Assembly: GCA_009823395.1 (NCBI GenBank)
Contig: CM020511.1
Location: forward strand, 16,607,501-16,671,500
DNA length: 64,000 nt
Direction: 5' to 3'
From: Thamnaconus septentrionalis
Lineage: Eukaryota; Chordata; Actinopteri; Tetraodontiformes; Monacanthidae
Shown: in pieces, positions 53,101 to 63,576 of the stretch
How positions within the stretch are numbered: position 1 is the first letter of the stretch
Layout of the letters: every line of letters starts with the position of its first letter
Made by a program: the position numbers and the translations under genes
Notes under the pieces: model-generated
The model's database searches: none
What the model saw: the letters and a program-made list of their open reading frames with translations, nothing else
Told to the model about the DNA's origin: nothing

Positions 53101-56100
53101 GTTATCGATTTGTGTAAAAAAAAATAAAAAAATCCAGGGTCAAAGTGGCAATCAAAACCACTCGTCTAAACGAGGATGATGGGAATCTTTGAAGTTGGTT
53201 GCACAAAATCTTAAATCACTTTCATGTCTTTAAAAGGAAACAATTCCAATAGAGCCTCAGTGTTTTTGCTGCCCAAAGCACAAAGCGTGTTTTCGTAATC
53301 AGTTACTTCTGTCGAGTTTTTCCTTCCGTGATGCAAAAGAAAACAAGTTCAAGCAAATATGAGAATGTCGCATTGTATTTAATTAGCCAAAAATACAAAA
53401 CAACCATTTTGCGGCACACAAGATGAGTCAGACGGCGTTAGGGTGTTAGGTCTTTGCTATGAAACTCCATACGCTATTTAGGTGACTCCTCCGAGACAGG
53501 TTGCGACTCCCATCTCCCCTCCGGCTCGGTCTCGACAAAAGGGGGCTAACGTTTTCAAAATAGACGGATTATCTTTGGATTTGTCAGTCAGTCATTAAGT
53601 AGCAGAACGAGCGTGACGGAATTTGCTTGCAGATCAGCTGAGAGGGGCAGGAGGTTGGTGTGGTGGGCCGGGGAGGTTAGTGTGATCTCACCAAAGTATC
53701 GGTTTCGTGTTTTCACGTGTGCTGTGTCTGATCAGTGAGACTAAGGAGACCGCGGTGTCAGGAAGGCCAAAACAACAAATAAAAGTGATCCTAAAAATGT
53801 CAAACCTGTCCATCTTCATCATGGTGGAAATGTAGAAGCCTCAGAAGCAAAAGCTCCAGTTTGACTGCACCTAACTCTCAATGTTTAAGAACACCTTGGG
53901 AAGATTTAACATCTTACATGAGTAAATTCTGGGTCTTTAAAGTCAGACTGGGCACTCACTGTACGGTTTTAGAAATCTTGGCTCTAAATTTGTGCTGTAC
54001 GAGTCAGTAGTTCACAATCGATTGCCAAATCTAATATGCTCGCCAAGCCACAACTCCTCCTGCTCCTGCTGCTGGCTTGATCAATATGAAAGTACCAGTG
54101 AGAAAAAAATTGAATTAAACTTGTTTCCTAATCACATTTTGTGCTACTGCCTAAGGGGTTGAAGAGTATTCCTCCAAAAATAAATTGGAGTTTAATGCTT
54201 GGGAACTCATGATGGGATGAACAACGTGATGCCTGCATTGACGAAGGACAGTCTCTTACCATATTAAGCACAGTCAGAACGTAAGTGGTGATGTTTTCAT
54301 GGCCGTGGTTGTCCATCATCTTCCTGTCCACCACCACCAGCATCTCCACGTTGAGCCTCTGATTGTGCTTGTTCTTCATCAGGACGGCTCGTTTGTTCCT
54401 TGGAATGAACTTGTACTCATCTGGTAGGATGAACACGTCTTCTCCTGGAGGTTTGGGCATATCTGAGTGAAGCGGGACAAATGGAGTAACAACATTAGCC
54501 TCACGGAGAACCCTGATGTTGTTCAAAGGACGCACATAGCAACAAAAGAGCATACGGAACGCAACTTTGTGGCGGAAACAGCCGGTGTGCCTGGTGGAAA
54601 CGACTGGAAGTGATTGATGAAAAGCAAAAATATAATGGTGCTTTAATGGCAGCTGTGACGTGCATTTCAAATATACAGCCATTTATTGCCATGGCGGTCT
54701 ATAGGTTGCACGACGCTGAGACCTGACGATATTAGTCACCAGCCTCGGCTGCGAGTGTTAACAAGCGAAATTTGGCAGGAAGCTGACAACAAATCCGGAT
54801 GATTAACAATACTCTCATGACCTGATGTCATGGATAAAACCAGCCTTTTCTTTTCTGCTGTTGACTCTGGCAGTTTCCGTGTTTTGCCAACATTAAGCAA
54901 AGTGTGAAACTGCAAAGTGTAGTTGAACATTAGCGGCGAGTCTCGCCAGCGACGCTTGTTAGTTTTCATGGCATCTCACTCCGACTGAGTAATTCACGGC
55001 ATGCAGATGGTGAAAAGATTTTTGGAAATAAATCAGAAAAACGTTTTTTTTTTTTTTTTCTAGTTGCAACCTTTTACTTTTTCTTACAAAAAAGGTCGCT
55101 TGTGAATTGCAGCAAACTCATTTTTGAAACATATAGTTTGCTAAAACCATCGTGTCTCCTTCCTGAGGTCAAAATGTAGCTTGTTGTGCTATCACACCTC
55201 TATGTTTTTGTGCTGTTCAAGCGTTCAACCATCACCGCCTGTAATAAACCACTGAGGATAAGAGAGTTTGCTTATACAGGAGACAGGTGAGCAGCCCAAA
55301 GTCCCCGTCTGACTAAAACATGGCACAGGTGTTCAGTGATGTCATCGCCCGAGAATGTAAACACCGGTGTGTTTTCACGAGGGGACAGACAGCTGGGGTT
55401 CTGCAGTGTAATGGTGGTCGTGGTGGTACCAGTCCAATCCTCCATCCTGTCTCACTTTTCAAAATGACCCCCATGACACCGGCAATGTTAACTGATCTTG
55501 TGCTAATTTTGCTGAGAACAAACATTTGTCACAGCCTAAAGTGAACATGAAGCGTTTTCCCTTAACCTTTGGTAGGTCACGTCACCGATGTCAGCCTGAA
55601 ATGTCAACAGAGATGGAGATAATAATCTTCAGCAGGGAGGATTTGTCATCGTGCGCGCTGCAAATCAAAACCTCCTTTTGAGATCTGTCCGCCCTCGGGC
55701 CGAATTTACCAAACATGTCGATTTGCGATTGTGTTAAACAGAGACAGCGTCAGTCAGTTACAAAACTGACTGGCGAGTCAGTTCTTCAGAAACATGATGG
55801 TTATTTATAATCCCCACTGATGCTCGGCCAGAGCCAATGATGATGTTAACAACAATGCACGCTAACAAAAAAAAGGTTTTGTGAGCAGTTACTAAATTCA
55901 CTACTACTACTAAGTTACAAAATACATTAATACAGATACTCATTTCAAAAGAAACAAGGTTCCAAAAGAAATACCATAATGTTGTTTGTTTAAATACTTT
56001 TAGATGATAACCGCTCACAGTTGTAGTTGTGACCAGCAATAAGCGGTACTATAAACTGGTGTGAAAATGAGTCTTAGCTGCTCTGAGATCAAACTGCTAA

Positions 56101-56969
56101 CTTAGTTATGTCGGTACATTTAAAAATATTATTCCAGTGCGATGAATGTGGAATGTGAGACACGTTTCTCAGTGGGAACGTTTTCATGTCAGTGTCAAGT
56201 ATTAGCCTTGTTGTTTGAGGTTTTGCAAAGGGCACTAATGACCCTGGGACACTTGACTGAACAAAAGGTTCTGTGTAATTGAATTTTTTAGAGCTAAAGT
56301 AAACTATGTCACAAGGATAATATCCCTAATGAGAGGGCGACACATGCAAGCAGGACTGAGCTCATTATTCAAACTTACTTAAACCGTCATGCATTTAAAA
56401 AATTAAATTAAGTTAAAACACGTATGTTATTAACACTTCCTTTTTCGGGGGGTAGGTAACATCTAATGCGATTACTGAAAACCTCAATGCACCCGAGGAT
56501 GTTGGGAATGTAAAGAAAAGATTCTGAACCTCCTTGTGAGTATAGAAGGAAAAAAATGCCCTTACATACATTTCTTCCGTCTTCCACAGAAGTGTTGCCT
56601 TTGCCTCTCGCCGTGCCTGTAGTAGCTGCGATGGTGGTGTCTCTTGTCGTGATGGTCCGCCTGCTCCCCTTGGACGCTCCCATGTTCCTGATGACTCCTC
56701 TCTTGGTGCCCAATGCTGCGGGGCATCTCCGCCTGCGAGTCTGTGGATCTCTTGGTGACAAAGTGCGGTTTGCGAGAGGTCGAGTCCGTGGATCTCTTCT
56801 GGAGAACCTGAGGCTCGCGGCCTCCCCACTGTGTCTGCCGGTCCCAGTGGCCCTTGTAGAGGATGTGAGGCTGGTGAGTGGATGGTGCTGAGAAGTTCTC
56901 TCCCCTAACGAGGCCAGGAGACACGGGTCTCAGGAAGTAGTCTGCATGCGGAGTCCTAATCAAACCTGA
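24371..56969 (-). CDS. ADAMTS16: ADAMTS16 secreted metalloprotease, 21 coding exons seen, 5' exons outside window
   Basis: Extracellular zinc endopeptidase of the ADAMTS family, reported to cleave fibronectin and linked to kidney and gonad development. Exons in order: 56969-56570, 54462-54260, 51994-51911, 51307-51148, 49114-49009, 48748-48611, 44839-44686, 41871-41776, 38642-38494, 38245-38073, 37951-37821, 37622-37499, 37106-36862, 36741-36615, 35328-35202, 27023-26819, 26256-26062, 25954-25898, 25384-25166, 25080-24933, 24486-24371. All are in phase, giving 1,118 residues plus TAA. One intron is GC-AG; the rest are GT-AG. Human ADAMTS16 has 1,224 residues, so the signal peptide and most of the prodomain (about the first three exons) lie beyond 64000. 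Adjacent ICE1 supports ADAMTS16 over its paralogue ADAMTS18. The first exon start assumes acceptor CTTCAG|TCAGGT; a second AG four bases later is possible. Confidence 0.94.
24933..35328 (-). CDS. ADAMTS16: ADAMTS16 C-terminal TSP1 repeats, six exons
   Basis: Exons 35328-35202, 27023-26819, 26256-26062, 25954-25898, 25384-25166 and 25080-24933 (residues 765-1080). They complete the second TSP1 repeat ([13 protein letters not shown]) and encode the four that follow: [48 protein letters not shown] and [15 protein letters not shown]. With the central repeat this makes six, the usual number for ADAMTS16. Exon borders repeatedly fall directly before the Cys of the CSxxC motif. A Pro/Gln-rich insert ([13 protein letters not shown]) precedes the last repeat. 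Confidence 0.94.
32164..32202. repeat. (GT)n microsatellite
   Basis: A 39-base run with one GC interruption, in the 8.2-kb ADAMTS16 intron. Confidence 0.93.
33611..33664. repeat. (GT)27 microsatellite
   Basis: A pure 54-base GT run in the 8.2-kb ADAMTS16 intron. Confidence 0.97.
36297..36325. repeat. (GT)n microsatellite
   Basis: A 29-base run in the ADAMTS16 intron inside the second TSP1 repeat. Confidence 0.94.
36615..37622 (-). CDS. ADAMTS16: ADAMTS16 cysteine-rich end and spacer domain, three exons
   Basis: Exons 37622-37499, 37106-36862 and 36741-36615 (residues 599-763). [10 protein letters not shown] and [13 protein letters not shown] close the cysteine-rich domain. The cysteine-free spacer follows: [48 protein letters not shown]. 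The last exon ends in the start of the second TSP1 repeat ([16 protein letters not shown]). The intron between the last two exons uses a GC donor. Confidence 0.94.
36742..36861 (-). other. ADAMTS16: GC-AG intron of ADAMTS16 (120 bases)
   Basis: The donor reads ATTGAG|GCAAGA and the acceptor CTTCCTCCAG|GTG. Joining the exons gives [13 protein letters not shown], colinear with the human protein. No GT donor nearby gives the right frame. Reading through reaches a TGA after about 28 codons. Confidence 0.88.
37821..38642 (-). CDS. ADAMTS16: ADAMTS16 central TSP1 repeat and cysteine-rich domain, three exons
   Basis: Exons 38642-38494, 38245-38073 and 37951-37821 (residues 448-598). The TSP1 repeat has the W469xxW472xxW475 ladder and CSRSC, but reads CESG where family members usually have CGGG. 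It continues with YRERQCNNP and [17 protein letters not shown]. The cysteine-rich domain has [43 protein letters not shown] and NVCIDGLCE. Confidence 0.94.
40232..40268. repeat. (CA)n microsatellite
   Basis: A 37-base CA run about 140 bases before the (GA)n tract. Confidence 0.95.
40405..40475. repeat. (GA)n microsatellite
   Basis: About 71 bases of GA, continuing imperfectly to about 40495. It is purine-only on the plus strand and lies in the ADAMTS16 intron between the disintegrin and TSP1 exons. Confidence 0.95.
41776..44839 (-). CDS. ADAMTS16: ADAMTS16 disintegrin-like domain, two exons
   Basis: Exons 44839-44686 and 41871-41776 encode residues 365-447. The segment [11 protein letters not shown] leads into the cysteine-patterned [23 protein letters not shown] and [29 protein letters not shown]. 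This is the usual disintegrin-like module, which in ADAMTS enzymes helps bind substrate and lacks an RGD integrin motif here. Confidence 0.94.
45388..45418. repeat. (GT)n microsatellite
   Basis: A 31-base run with one GC interruption, in an ADAMTS16 intron. Confidence 0.92.
45946..45985. repeat. (CATC)10 tetranucleotide repeat
   Basis: A 40-base run of CATC units followed by CATCTTCTTTCTAAACC-like sequence, which resembles the end of a dispersed fish repeat. It lies in an ADAMTS16 intron. Confidence 0.9.
46563..46967 (+). mobile_element. Degenerate 3' end of a non-LTR retrotransposon (LINE), RTE-like
   Basis: Plus-strand translation, with stops and frame changes, gives pieces such as [21 protein letters not shown] and [11 protein letters not shown]. 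These recall the C-terminal end of reverse transcriptases of a common fish LINE (usual form RLRWFGHVQRRD). The fragment ends in an A-rich AAAGAAGAAG-type tail. It sits antisense in the ADAMTS16 intron between metalloprotease and disintegrin exons. The family name is uncertain. Confidence 0.7.
48611..54462 (-). CDS. ADAMTS16: ADAMTS16 furin site and metalloprotease domain, five exons
   Basis: Exons 54462-54260, 51994-51911, 51307-51148, 49114-49009 and 48748-48611. The furin-type site is RNKR before Ala159 (numbering from the first visible residue). The catalytic domain starts near [10 protein letters not shown]. The zinc site HESGHNFGMVHD (His313, Glu314, His317, His323) is split by an intron within the Asn318 codon. 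The Met-turn follows at NIMSP (Met338). All catalytic residues are present. Conserved blocks include [24 protein letters not shown] and [23 protein letters not shown]. Confidence 0.95.
50093..50142. repeat. (GT)25 microsatellite
   Basis: A pure run of about 50 bases in an ADAMTS16 intron, about 200 bases from the transposon-like relic. Confidence 0.97.
50343..50855. mobile_element. Probable non-autonomous DNA transposon relic, PIF/Harbinger-like
   Basis: About 510 bases bounded by imperfect inverted ends (AGCTGCGTTTACATTA at the left, TAATGGAATGCAGCT at the right). Inside, the plus strand opens with [20 protein letters not shown], which looks like the start of a Myb/SANT-like domain as found in the second protein of Harbinger elements, then degenerates. 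It lies in an ADAMTS16 intron. Inferred from ends and motif only. Confidence 0.45.
56570..56969 (-). CDS. ADAMTS16: ADAMTS16 prodomain end with cysteine switch
   Basis: Encodes the first 133 visible residues plus one base. [15 protein letters not shown] matches the family. It contains two dibasic sites in a repeated KRSTDS motif (about residues 49-73), a His/Arg-rich stretch, and the cysteine switch HFCGRRKK that keeps the zymogen inactive. The donor used is AAAT|GTATGT: joined to the next exon it rebuilds [13 protein letters not shown], matching the human protein. A nearby GTAAGG would break the frame. Confidence 0.9.
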
Positions 56970-59900
56970 CTGAAGAAAAGACAGGAAAGACTCTTTAGAT
57001 TTACAGCAGGGTTTTTTTTCTCATTAAATGGCAGTGAAGGGCACCAAAAGAAACCTCTTGAAATGCCCCCAAACAAATGCGATTTCGCACTGTAGGTCTT
57101 TCGATGTCTATCCCTTTGGTGAACTGAAGAGTTGGGGAGTAGATGTTGTTGATGGCCAGAGCTTTCAGATTAGCAGTAGATAGATATAGTCCAAACAAAC
57201 CGAACAATAATCTCCCCCAGCTTTTCCATTAGCTTCCAATTTGATCTCTGTCAGCAATTAGACAAAATTTGACTCTGGGGTCCTTGCCAACATGCAACCC
57301 CACAAAAAAAGAAGAAAAAAAAAAACCTTATTGAGGTTCAATTACAGGATGTGTTTCTTCATGTCCAACATCTGTTTTGTAGTTCAGGGCCAGACGTTAT
57401 CTCGAGGAAATCTAAATGAGATTTGTTCAGATTGGGAGACGTTAAAATTAAAGAAGGCCGGCGGGGTGGATGGAAGGGGGGAATTTTTCCTGCAAAAAGT
57501 CTGAAAGCTTTAAGGTCTGTGTTTAAAACATTTCTGATATTTTTAGACATGCAAGCAATCAAAGCCCTAGAAGCATCGGGCCACACGGCTCACGCTACAC
57601 AAGTGAAAGGATTCGGCTCTGTAAATCTTATGATTGTCTCTGCCTCAGAGCTGCTTCTATTTAGAGCCCTGCTTGGAGGAGAAGTGCATTCTGCTCTTGA
57701 TTTCAGATGTAAGAAGGCCCATTAAAACATCTCTTGAGGCTTACTTTGCCGTTCTCCCGTTTACCTTATCCTGTCTTTTTATCTGCCTCTGCCTCTTGTT
57801 CAGAAAAAACACTGGGACTTTGTCGCCACACATCCTCCGTTTTCAACAAACTACGTCCAGCGCAGTCAATTGAAACACTTGACTGATACGTTCTGTTGAA
57901 CCCAGCCACCTTGTTCACCTCGACCCGATCTCTTCCACATCTGGGTGTAAGGTGAGCTGGCATGTGTTTGGAATATGAGAGGGACGTAGCAGTTTCCATC
58001 GACTTTGGTACAACCGTGACCAGAGTTACAAAGTCTTTCTTCCGTGTCGCCACAGAAACACATGCAGGGATGTTGGCAGTACTGACAGAACACGAGGTGC
58101 GTGGCATGAGAGCGAGTGAAAGTCTGCTTGTGTGGGTCAAACAGACACTGCTGTGTGCCTCCGAACATTGGCACTCAGCATTGCACAAGTAAGCTTGAAC
58201 CAGTAAACACTGGGTTTGTGTGACAGCTTTTCCTCGTTTTATCGTGAATTGTAAATATGTAAAAATGTGCATCTGTCACTGCATGGCCATATCAACCGGA
58301 GAGCAACCAGCAGATCTGGAGTGTTTGGAAAATATGACAATTTACAAATGACAAATGCAGGACTAAACAGATGTTCGGTCTGCGACTTGAATGTCTGCTA
58401 GGTTTACAGCTCTCTTCACAGAGCGCAGCAGAAGCAAATATCTTACATTTGCGTTGCATCTGTAAGTTTGATGGTTTCAAAGCAGCCACGCTGGCAGAGA
58501 AAAGTCTTAATTTTTTACAAGCTCAAGAGGAAAATTGACCTTGCGCGCAGGATGGAATGTTTCCTGAATTCTCTGAACCCGTCTCCGGTACAGAGCCAAG
58601 GCAAAGCGTTAGCAAATGGACGGCAATTGTTGGGAGATGACTGGGCGAGCATTCTGCCAATCACATTTCGACAGATCAGTCAGATTTTTGCTGCTGCTAA
58701 TTTCGCCAAGAACTACAGCTCGATGCTCCTATTGGTGCAAAAGCCAGCTCAAGGTCGGCCAAGTAAAAACATGTCCACCAAGAAGAGCCTTCTTTCCTGT
58801 TTTCAGTTGAAATTAAAAGCTGTTCCCATCGCAGCACCCAAACTGAACTCTTGTGATTCTTAACATCTCATAGTAGTCTTCAGTTTGCCTTTCTGGTCCT
58901 GCTGGCTGACATGTGGGGAACGGCTGTTTAAATCCCATTGTTAACTTTTATATCCTCTCCACGCGCCATCGGAGAACAGCCGCTGTTTATGCGTCCATGC
59001 GTCAGCTAATAATCACGTCCCGTCGTGCGGTAACTGGTGTTTGAGACACAAAGTATAACCATAAAGCGGAAACATATCTGCAGACATACTACAACACACT
59101 CTTCGTCCCAGTAATCACTAACATGATGACAGTTTTTCTGCCTTAAAGTGAACCTCCCCCAAAACCAAAACAATGGATGTTCGTAATTCAGTCCTTGAGT
59201 CTCAGACCTCGTGCATTTTTTTTGTCTTTCCCCCCCGACATCCGCCAACTCAGCAACTCTGTCATTTTCCATTCTCTATGCTCAGGTGCGGTTGTCCTCA
59301 CTACTCTGTGCAGCTATTGACGACTGACCCGGATATATATATACGTCACCTGTCTTTGTGGTGCAAAGCAAAAGCAGAGCAAGGAGAATCGATTCTCCGG
59401 GGAAAAAGACAAAGGGGCGAAGAGCTGGGGCCAGCCCGTGCATTATTACCATCCTGTGCTCCGCGGCTTGCCTGCCAACGGTCAAGAATTAATCCTCTGC
59501 CTGGGACCCCAGCCAGGATCATTGGCCACAATCACATGTGACAACCGGCGCATGAGCCTGTCATTCGCGCGGCGCCCGCCCCGGCGCTGTGCAAATCGCG
59601 GGCGATTGTCACAGTTTGGTTCCAAGTCACGGTGAGTCTTCTGACCTGAAATGCACTGCTGTCAAGTATGAAAAACGCTCATGCCAAGTACTTTACTCGA
59701 TCCGGGTGGGTGGCTCTGGGGCTTTGTTTGAGCGCTGGGGCATTAGATTGGCTCTCAGGGAGATCTCGGAGCGAAATGTGCACCATGTGATATCTCACAA
59801 AAAGAAAGGTTTTAAAGTGATTTGTGTCTTATTGGCCCCCTCTACACCTGGCATTAAGGTGCATTTGTGGTGATGAAATTGCTATTGGAAGACCGCTGAT

Positions 59901-62900
59901 CGCGGAGCAAACACAGCGCTTGAAATGCACTATGGAAGAACTGACACTTTATCACCTCCAAAGGTAGAGTTAGGATCAAAACATATTTGTTGGTCATGGA
60001 TGCATGTAAAGGAAATGAATGCAATCCAAACGACAAAAACTCTGTGATCTGAGGTGGAGAAACAAGATCGCCAGACACAGGAAGAAGGGGATGGTAACAG
60101 TTATAAAAGAACACCAAAGCAATGCCTGGTAAAGATGTGACCATCACAAAACTGGATGATTATTTTGTGGTAACAAAACCATCTTGATGTCATCCTGGGT
60201 ATCTGTGGATACCTGACAGTTTCAAATGTTAGGGTCAAGACATATAATGTCACATCGCTCTTTGTGTTTGTGCAGGGAAAATTCTAGCTTGTATGTCTTG
60301 TGCTTTCCTAGAATTGAGGCTGTATTTTGCCACATATTTGTCAACAGGTGATCTTGGCAAGAGACACGGCGTGAAGTTTCTCGCCTAAGCAGTTCTCGTT
60401 CTGCTTGCCACCATAAAATCAAGGCACTGTCACGCCCACTACAGTGTCGGTAGGGACAGAGTCGAGTGCTGAACAGCTGCAGCGCACGCACACACACGGA
60501 CCACTATAAAACGACGCAACTCAGAAAGTAACAATACAGTTGTAACATTCTGGTATTTATAGACTGTGCAACATTGTGGAGGGGAAATATCCCTGCGTGT
60601 TGTTTCATCAGCAGCACTTTCATTATGTCTGCTCAGTTCCCTGGCAGCAAAAGAATAATGGGCAAACGACTGAAGAACTGAGCCAGGATGAAAAGATATA
60701 ATCATAGTACTTCTACCTACTGCTGGGTGTGGGATTCCTAAACAGGAACTTTCATGTTCATGCAAAAATATTCAGGAGCTCTGGGACTCCTGTCCAGTGT
60801 TTAAGCCATTAGATGAATGCTTTACTGGCTACACACAGTTTAGATTGAAGTCTGACTTTACAGCCAACCTCCCTCCTGCTGCTGTTGAGCCTGCAGTACA
60901 CGCAGCAAACAGCTTCAAGGAGATTAATGCAAAGGGGGTAATTTTAATAAAGCGGCCCGTCCTTTTGAACAGTTTCACTGGAGGCAGTTTGCGTTGACAG
61001 TCCTGAACCGCCGCCTCATCTCTTTCAGCACTGCACACATACGTTTCATCTCCCCGTTTCTACCACTAGTCTCATCTGTTGCTGCAGCGAAAGCGGTGTG
61101 GCTCATTTTTTTGTGTGTTTTTTTTGGACAGTGATTATGCTTGTTGCTAAAATAAATCCGCTGCTTCCAATATACACTATTGCGATACTTGCTAGACAAG
61201 ATCTTTTTCAACCGCATATGTCAATTTCTTCTCTTTAGACATTAGTCCAGTTGGAGTTTAAGATAACTTTAGGCTTCTTTAATACATCAACCTATATATT
61301 GTAGTTTTCCGACTGTACGCCAGGATGGCCTGGTGCTCCTTAGGCTGAATCAATGGCCTTATTCGTCAAATGAATGTCTTTGATTTTTTTCTCTTTGTTC
61401 ATTGCAATTCAGTCCAGATGCAGACATTATTTAACTTAAACGTTAAATGGGCTTCTATAGTATGGTAGATATTATATATATTGTTCAGATTGAGCATTAA
61501 GTTGAAGACTTTGTGGATTAGACATTGCAGAGAAAACCATATGGGGTAGCGGCTCTGAATCCAAAACCTCTCTCTTTAGAAGTGAACATCAATCGGCATT
61601 TGTGCCCTGAAGCCAAAAAAAGAAGGAAGGAAGGAAGGAAAAACACATTCTTTTCACATCTTTTGTCATTGAAACTACACCGAATCTTTTACGCTTAAAC
61701 TTATTCCTGGTAAGGTCATTCACAACCTCGCTGCAAGTCAATACGATCTGAGATTAGGTCGGCTGGTGTCTCCGCTACATACCCAGAGTCATGAGATTAC
61801 ACAGTGCGCTCTACGAGGTGCAAATAGCAGTCATAAAATGCTGAAACACTACTTGGGAGGGCTCAAACAGCTGGACTCTTTGGAGTCAGAGCCATCCGGA
61901 CAAGCAGCAACAGGAACGAGGGAGGGCGGTCGGGAAAGAAACGGTCGGGAAACGGAACTGTGTGAATTGCATTAAAAGGTGCACCTGACTGTGTGTGCTC
62001 TGTGGTTCCCGTCCTCTTTTTTTGTTCCTTTGAGTTGTAAAAACACCAAAGCTTCGCTTGTTTCTTCAGACGGAAGAGCTCAGAAATTGGGGTCAAACAC
62101 TGTTTTTGTATTTAATCTAGGTTGGTCTGTCTGGAAGCTCCATTACAACCACTAACAACAACAATAGTGAGACTTCTAGGTAAAATATTTCTCTTCAAAA
62201 CAGCAAGAACTGATGCAATTTAGATGACAATTTTTCGCAATCGCTGCAGCTATAGGATCTGTACCTGGAAACCTGAAATTAATTTGAACCAGTCAGCTTT
62301 TAGATTTCAAGTTATATTCAGCCATCCTGAAGAGATTGCACATGGGCAATCCCACCTTTTTTAGAGGGTGAAAGTGGGATACGCCCACAGTAAGCCATTG
62401 TTTATTGTACAACAATATTGGAAATGGAGAGAGCACAGGTCGGGTTAGCTAATAAATCTTGTTAAAATGCTCAACTCTGTGATTGGCCTTCCAGGTTGTT
62501 GTGTAATTTGATGAGAGTGATGCTCAGAGACCACACTCCCCGGTCTTCAAAGCTTTATCACGTCAATATACCGTCCCTCATATATTTTTGGAAATCCCAG
62601 AGGTGGGACGGGCGTGCGCCATTCTATTATTACTGCCGCAGCAAGGCCTGGGGCTAGAAACACACCCATGCCTTTACAAGAGGAAACGCAGCACTTCAAG
62701 TGATTTGTAGCGGGTGATCCTTCAGTGTTTCCCTTTGGTACTACAAAGAGGTTTTGCATTAGACATCTGAGGAAGATTAGAGAAGACAAATGGATCATGA
62801 TTTATGAGAAGCTTTGGGAGAAGGAACTATGCTGTTGCTGGTAAAAAAAAAAAAAAAGAGGCTTGAAATGGAACAAAAATATGCGATTCATTTGCTATAA

Positions 62901-63248
62901 AATTTTTGTGTGCTGTGAGCACTTTTTATTTAATTCCTTAGTTCCAGTGAAAACCCGAGTATAGTAATTCACACCTAGATTGTAGTGTGCAAACTGTTTG
63001 ATACATGCCACCAAATGTGGTGTTGTAGATCTGAATCAAAGTGGCACATCCCTCAGTTTGTGTCTGGTGTAAAAGTCTTATTTTGAAAGGTTCGGAACTT
63101 TCCACCAGAGCACTAAGTTACAACAGGCTACTCAGGAGAGGTAAATCACCATAGCTCTACCCAAACAGGTTTGGATTACCTAAACAGTCTAAAGAGTCTG
63201 TTTAGATATTTTCTGAGAGGATGGAGAGAGAGGAGCTACCAAGGGACA

Positions 63249-63292
63249 ATAGAATAGATGCACTTTATTGATCCCAAATTGGGAAACTACAG
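63249..63292. repeat. Teleost interspersed-repeat fragment
   Basis: The string ACTTTATTGATCCCAAATTG followed by GGGAAACTAC is a familiar tail of dispersed repeats in fish genomes. The element type cannot be named from this fragment. Confidence 0.4.
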
Positions 63293-63533
63293 GACAAGAG
63301 ACCAATGACAACTGAAACTGAAGAACAAAAAGCCTTTTGTCTGGTCACTAATGAAGATTTTCTGTCATTATATATTTCGTACAGGTACATGGGGACTACT
63401 GTACCAACACTGTCACATTTTGTTGATTAGATTTTGTCTTGTCAGTCTCACAGCTTCCTGTTTTATTTTGAAATTCAACTCTGTGTGAGGTCACTTACCC
63501 TGTCTGATTATCTCTGCCTACCCTGATTGTTTC

Positions 63534-63538
<5 letters not shown>

Positions 63539-63574
<36 letters not shown>
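63539..63574. repeat. (GT)n microsatellite
   Basis: A 36-base GT run near the end of the window. Confidence 0.95.

Positions 63575-63576
<2 letters not shown>

Noticed and set aside
54463..54682. Open extension upstream of the ADAMTS16 exon at 54462-54260
   Set aside because: The frame runs on by chance into the intron. The acceptor CACTCAG|AT and the join RRKKYMPKPP place the exon edge at 54462.
24371..56969. Calling the protease ADAMTS18, or the polymerase TENT4B
   Set aside because: Neighbouring ICE1, the ADAMTS16-like C terminus ending SNSNL, and the TENT4A-type N terminus all favour ADAMTS16 and TENT4A.
58468..58863. 131-codon open frame on the plus strand upstream of the first visible ADAMTS16 exon
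   Set aside because: No family resemblance and no supporting signals. It could at most be conserved non-coding sequence.
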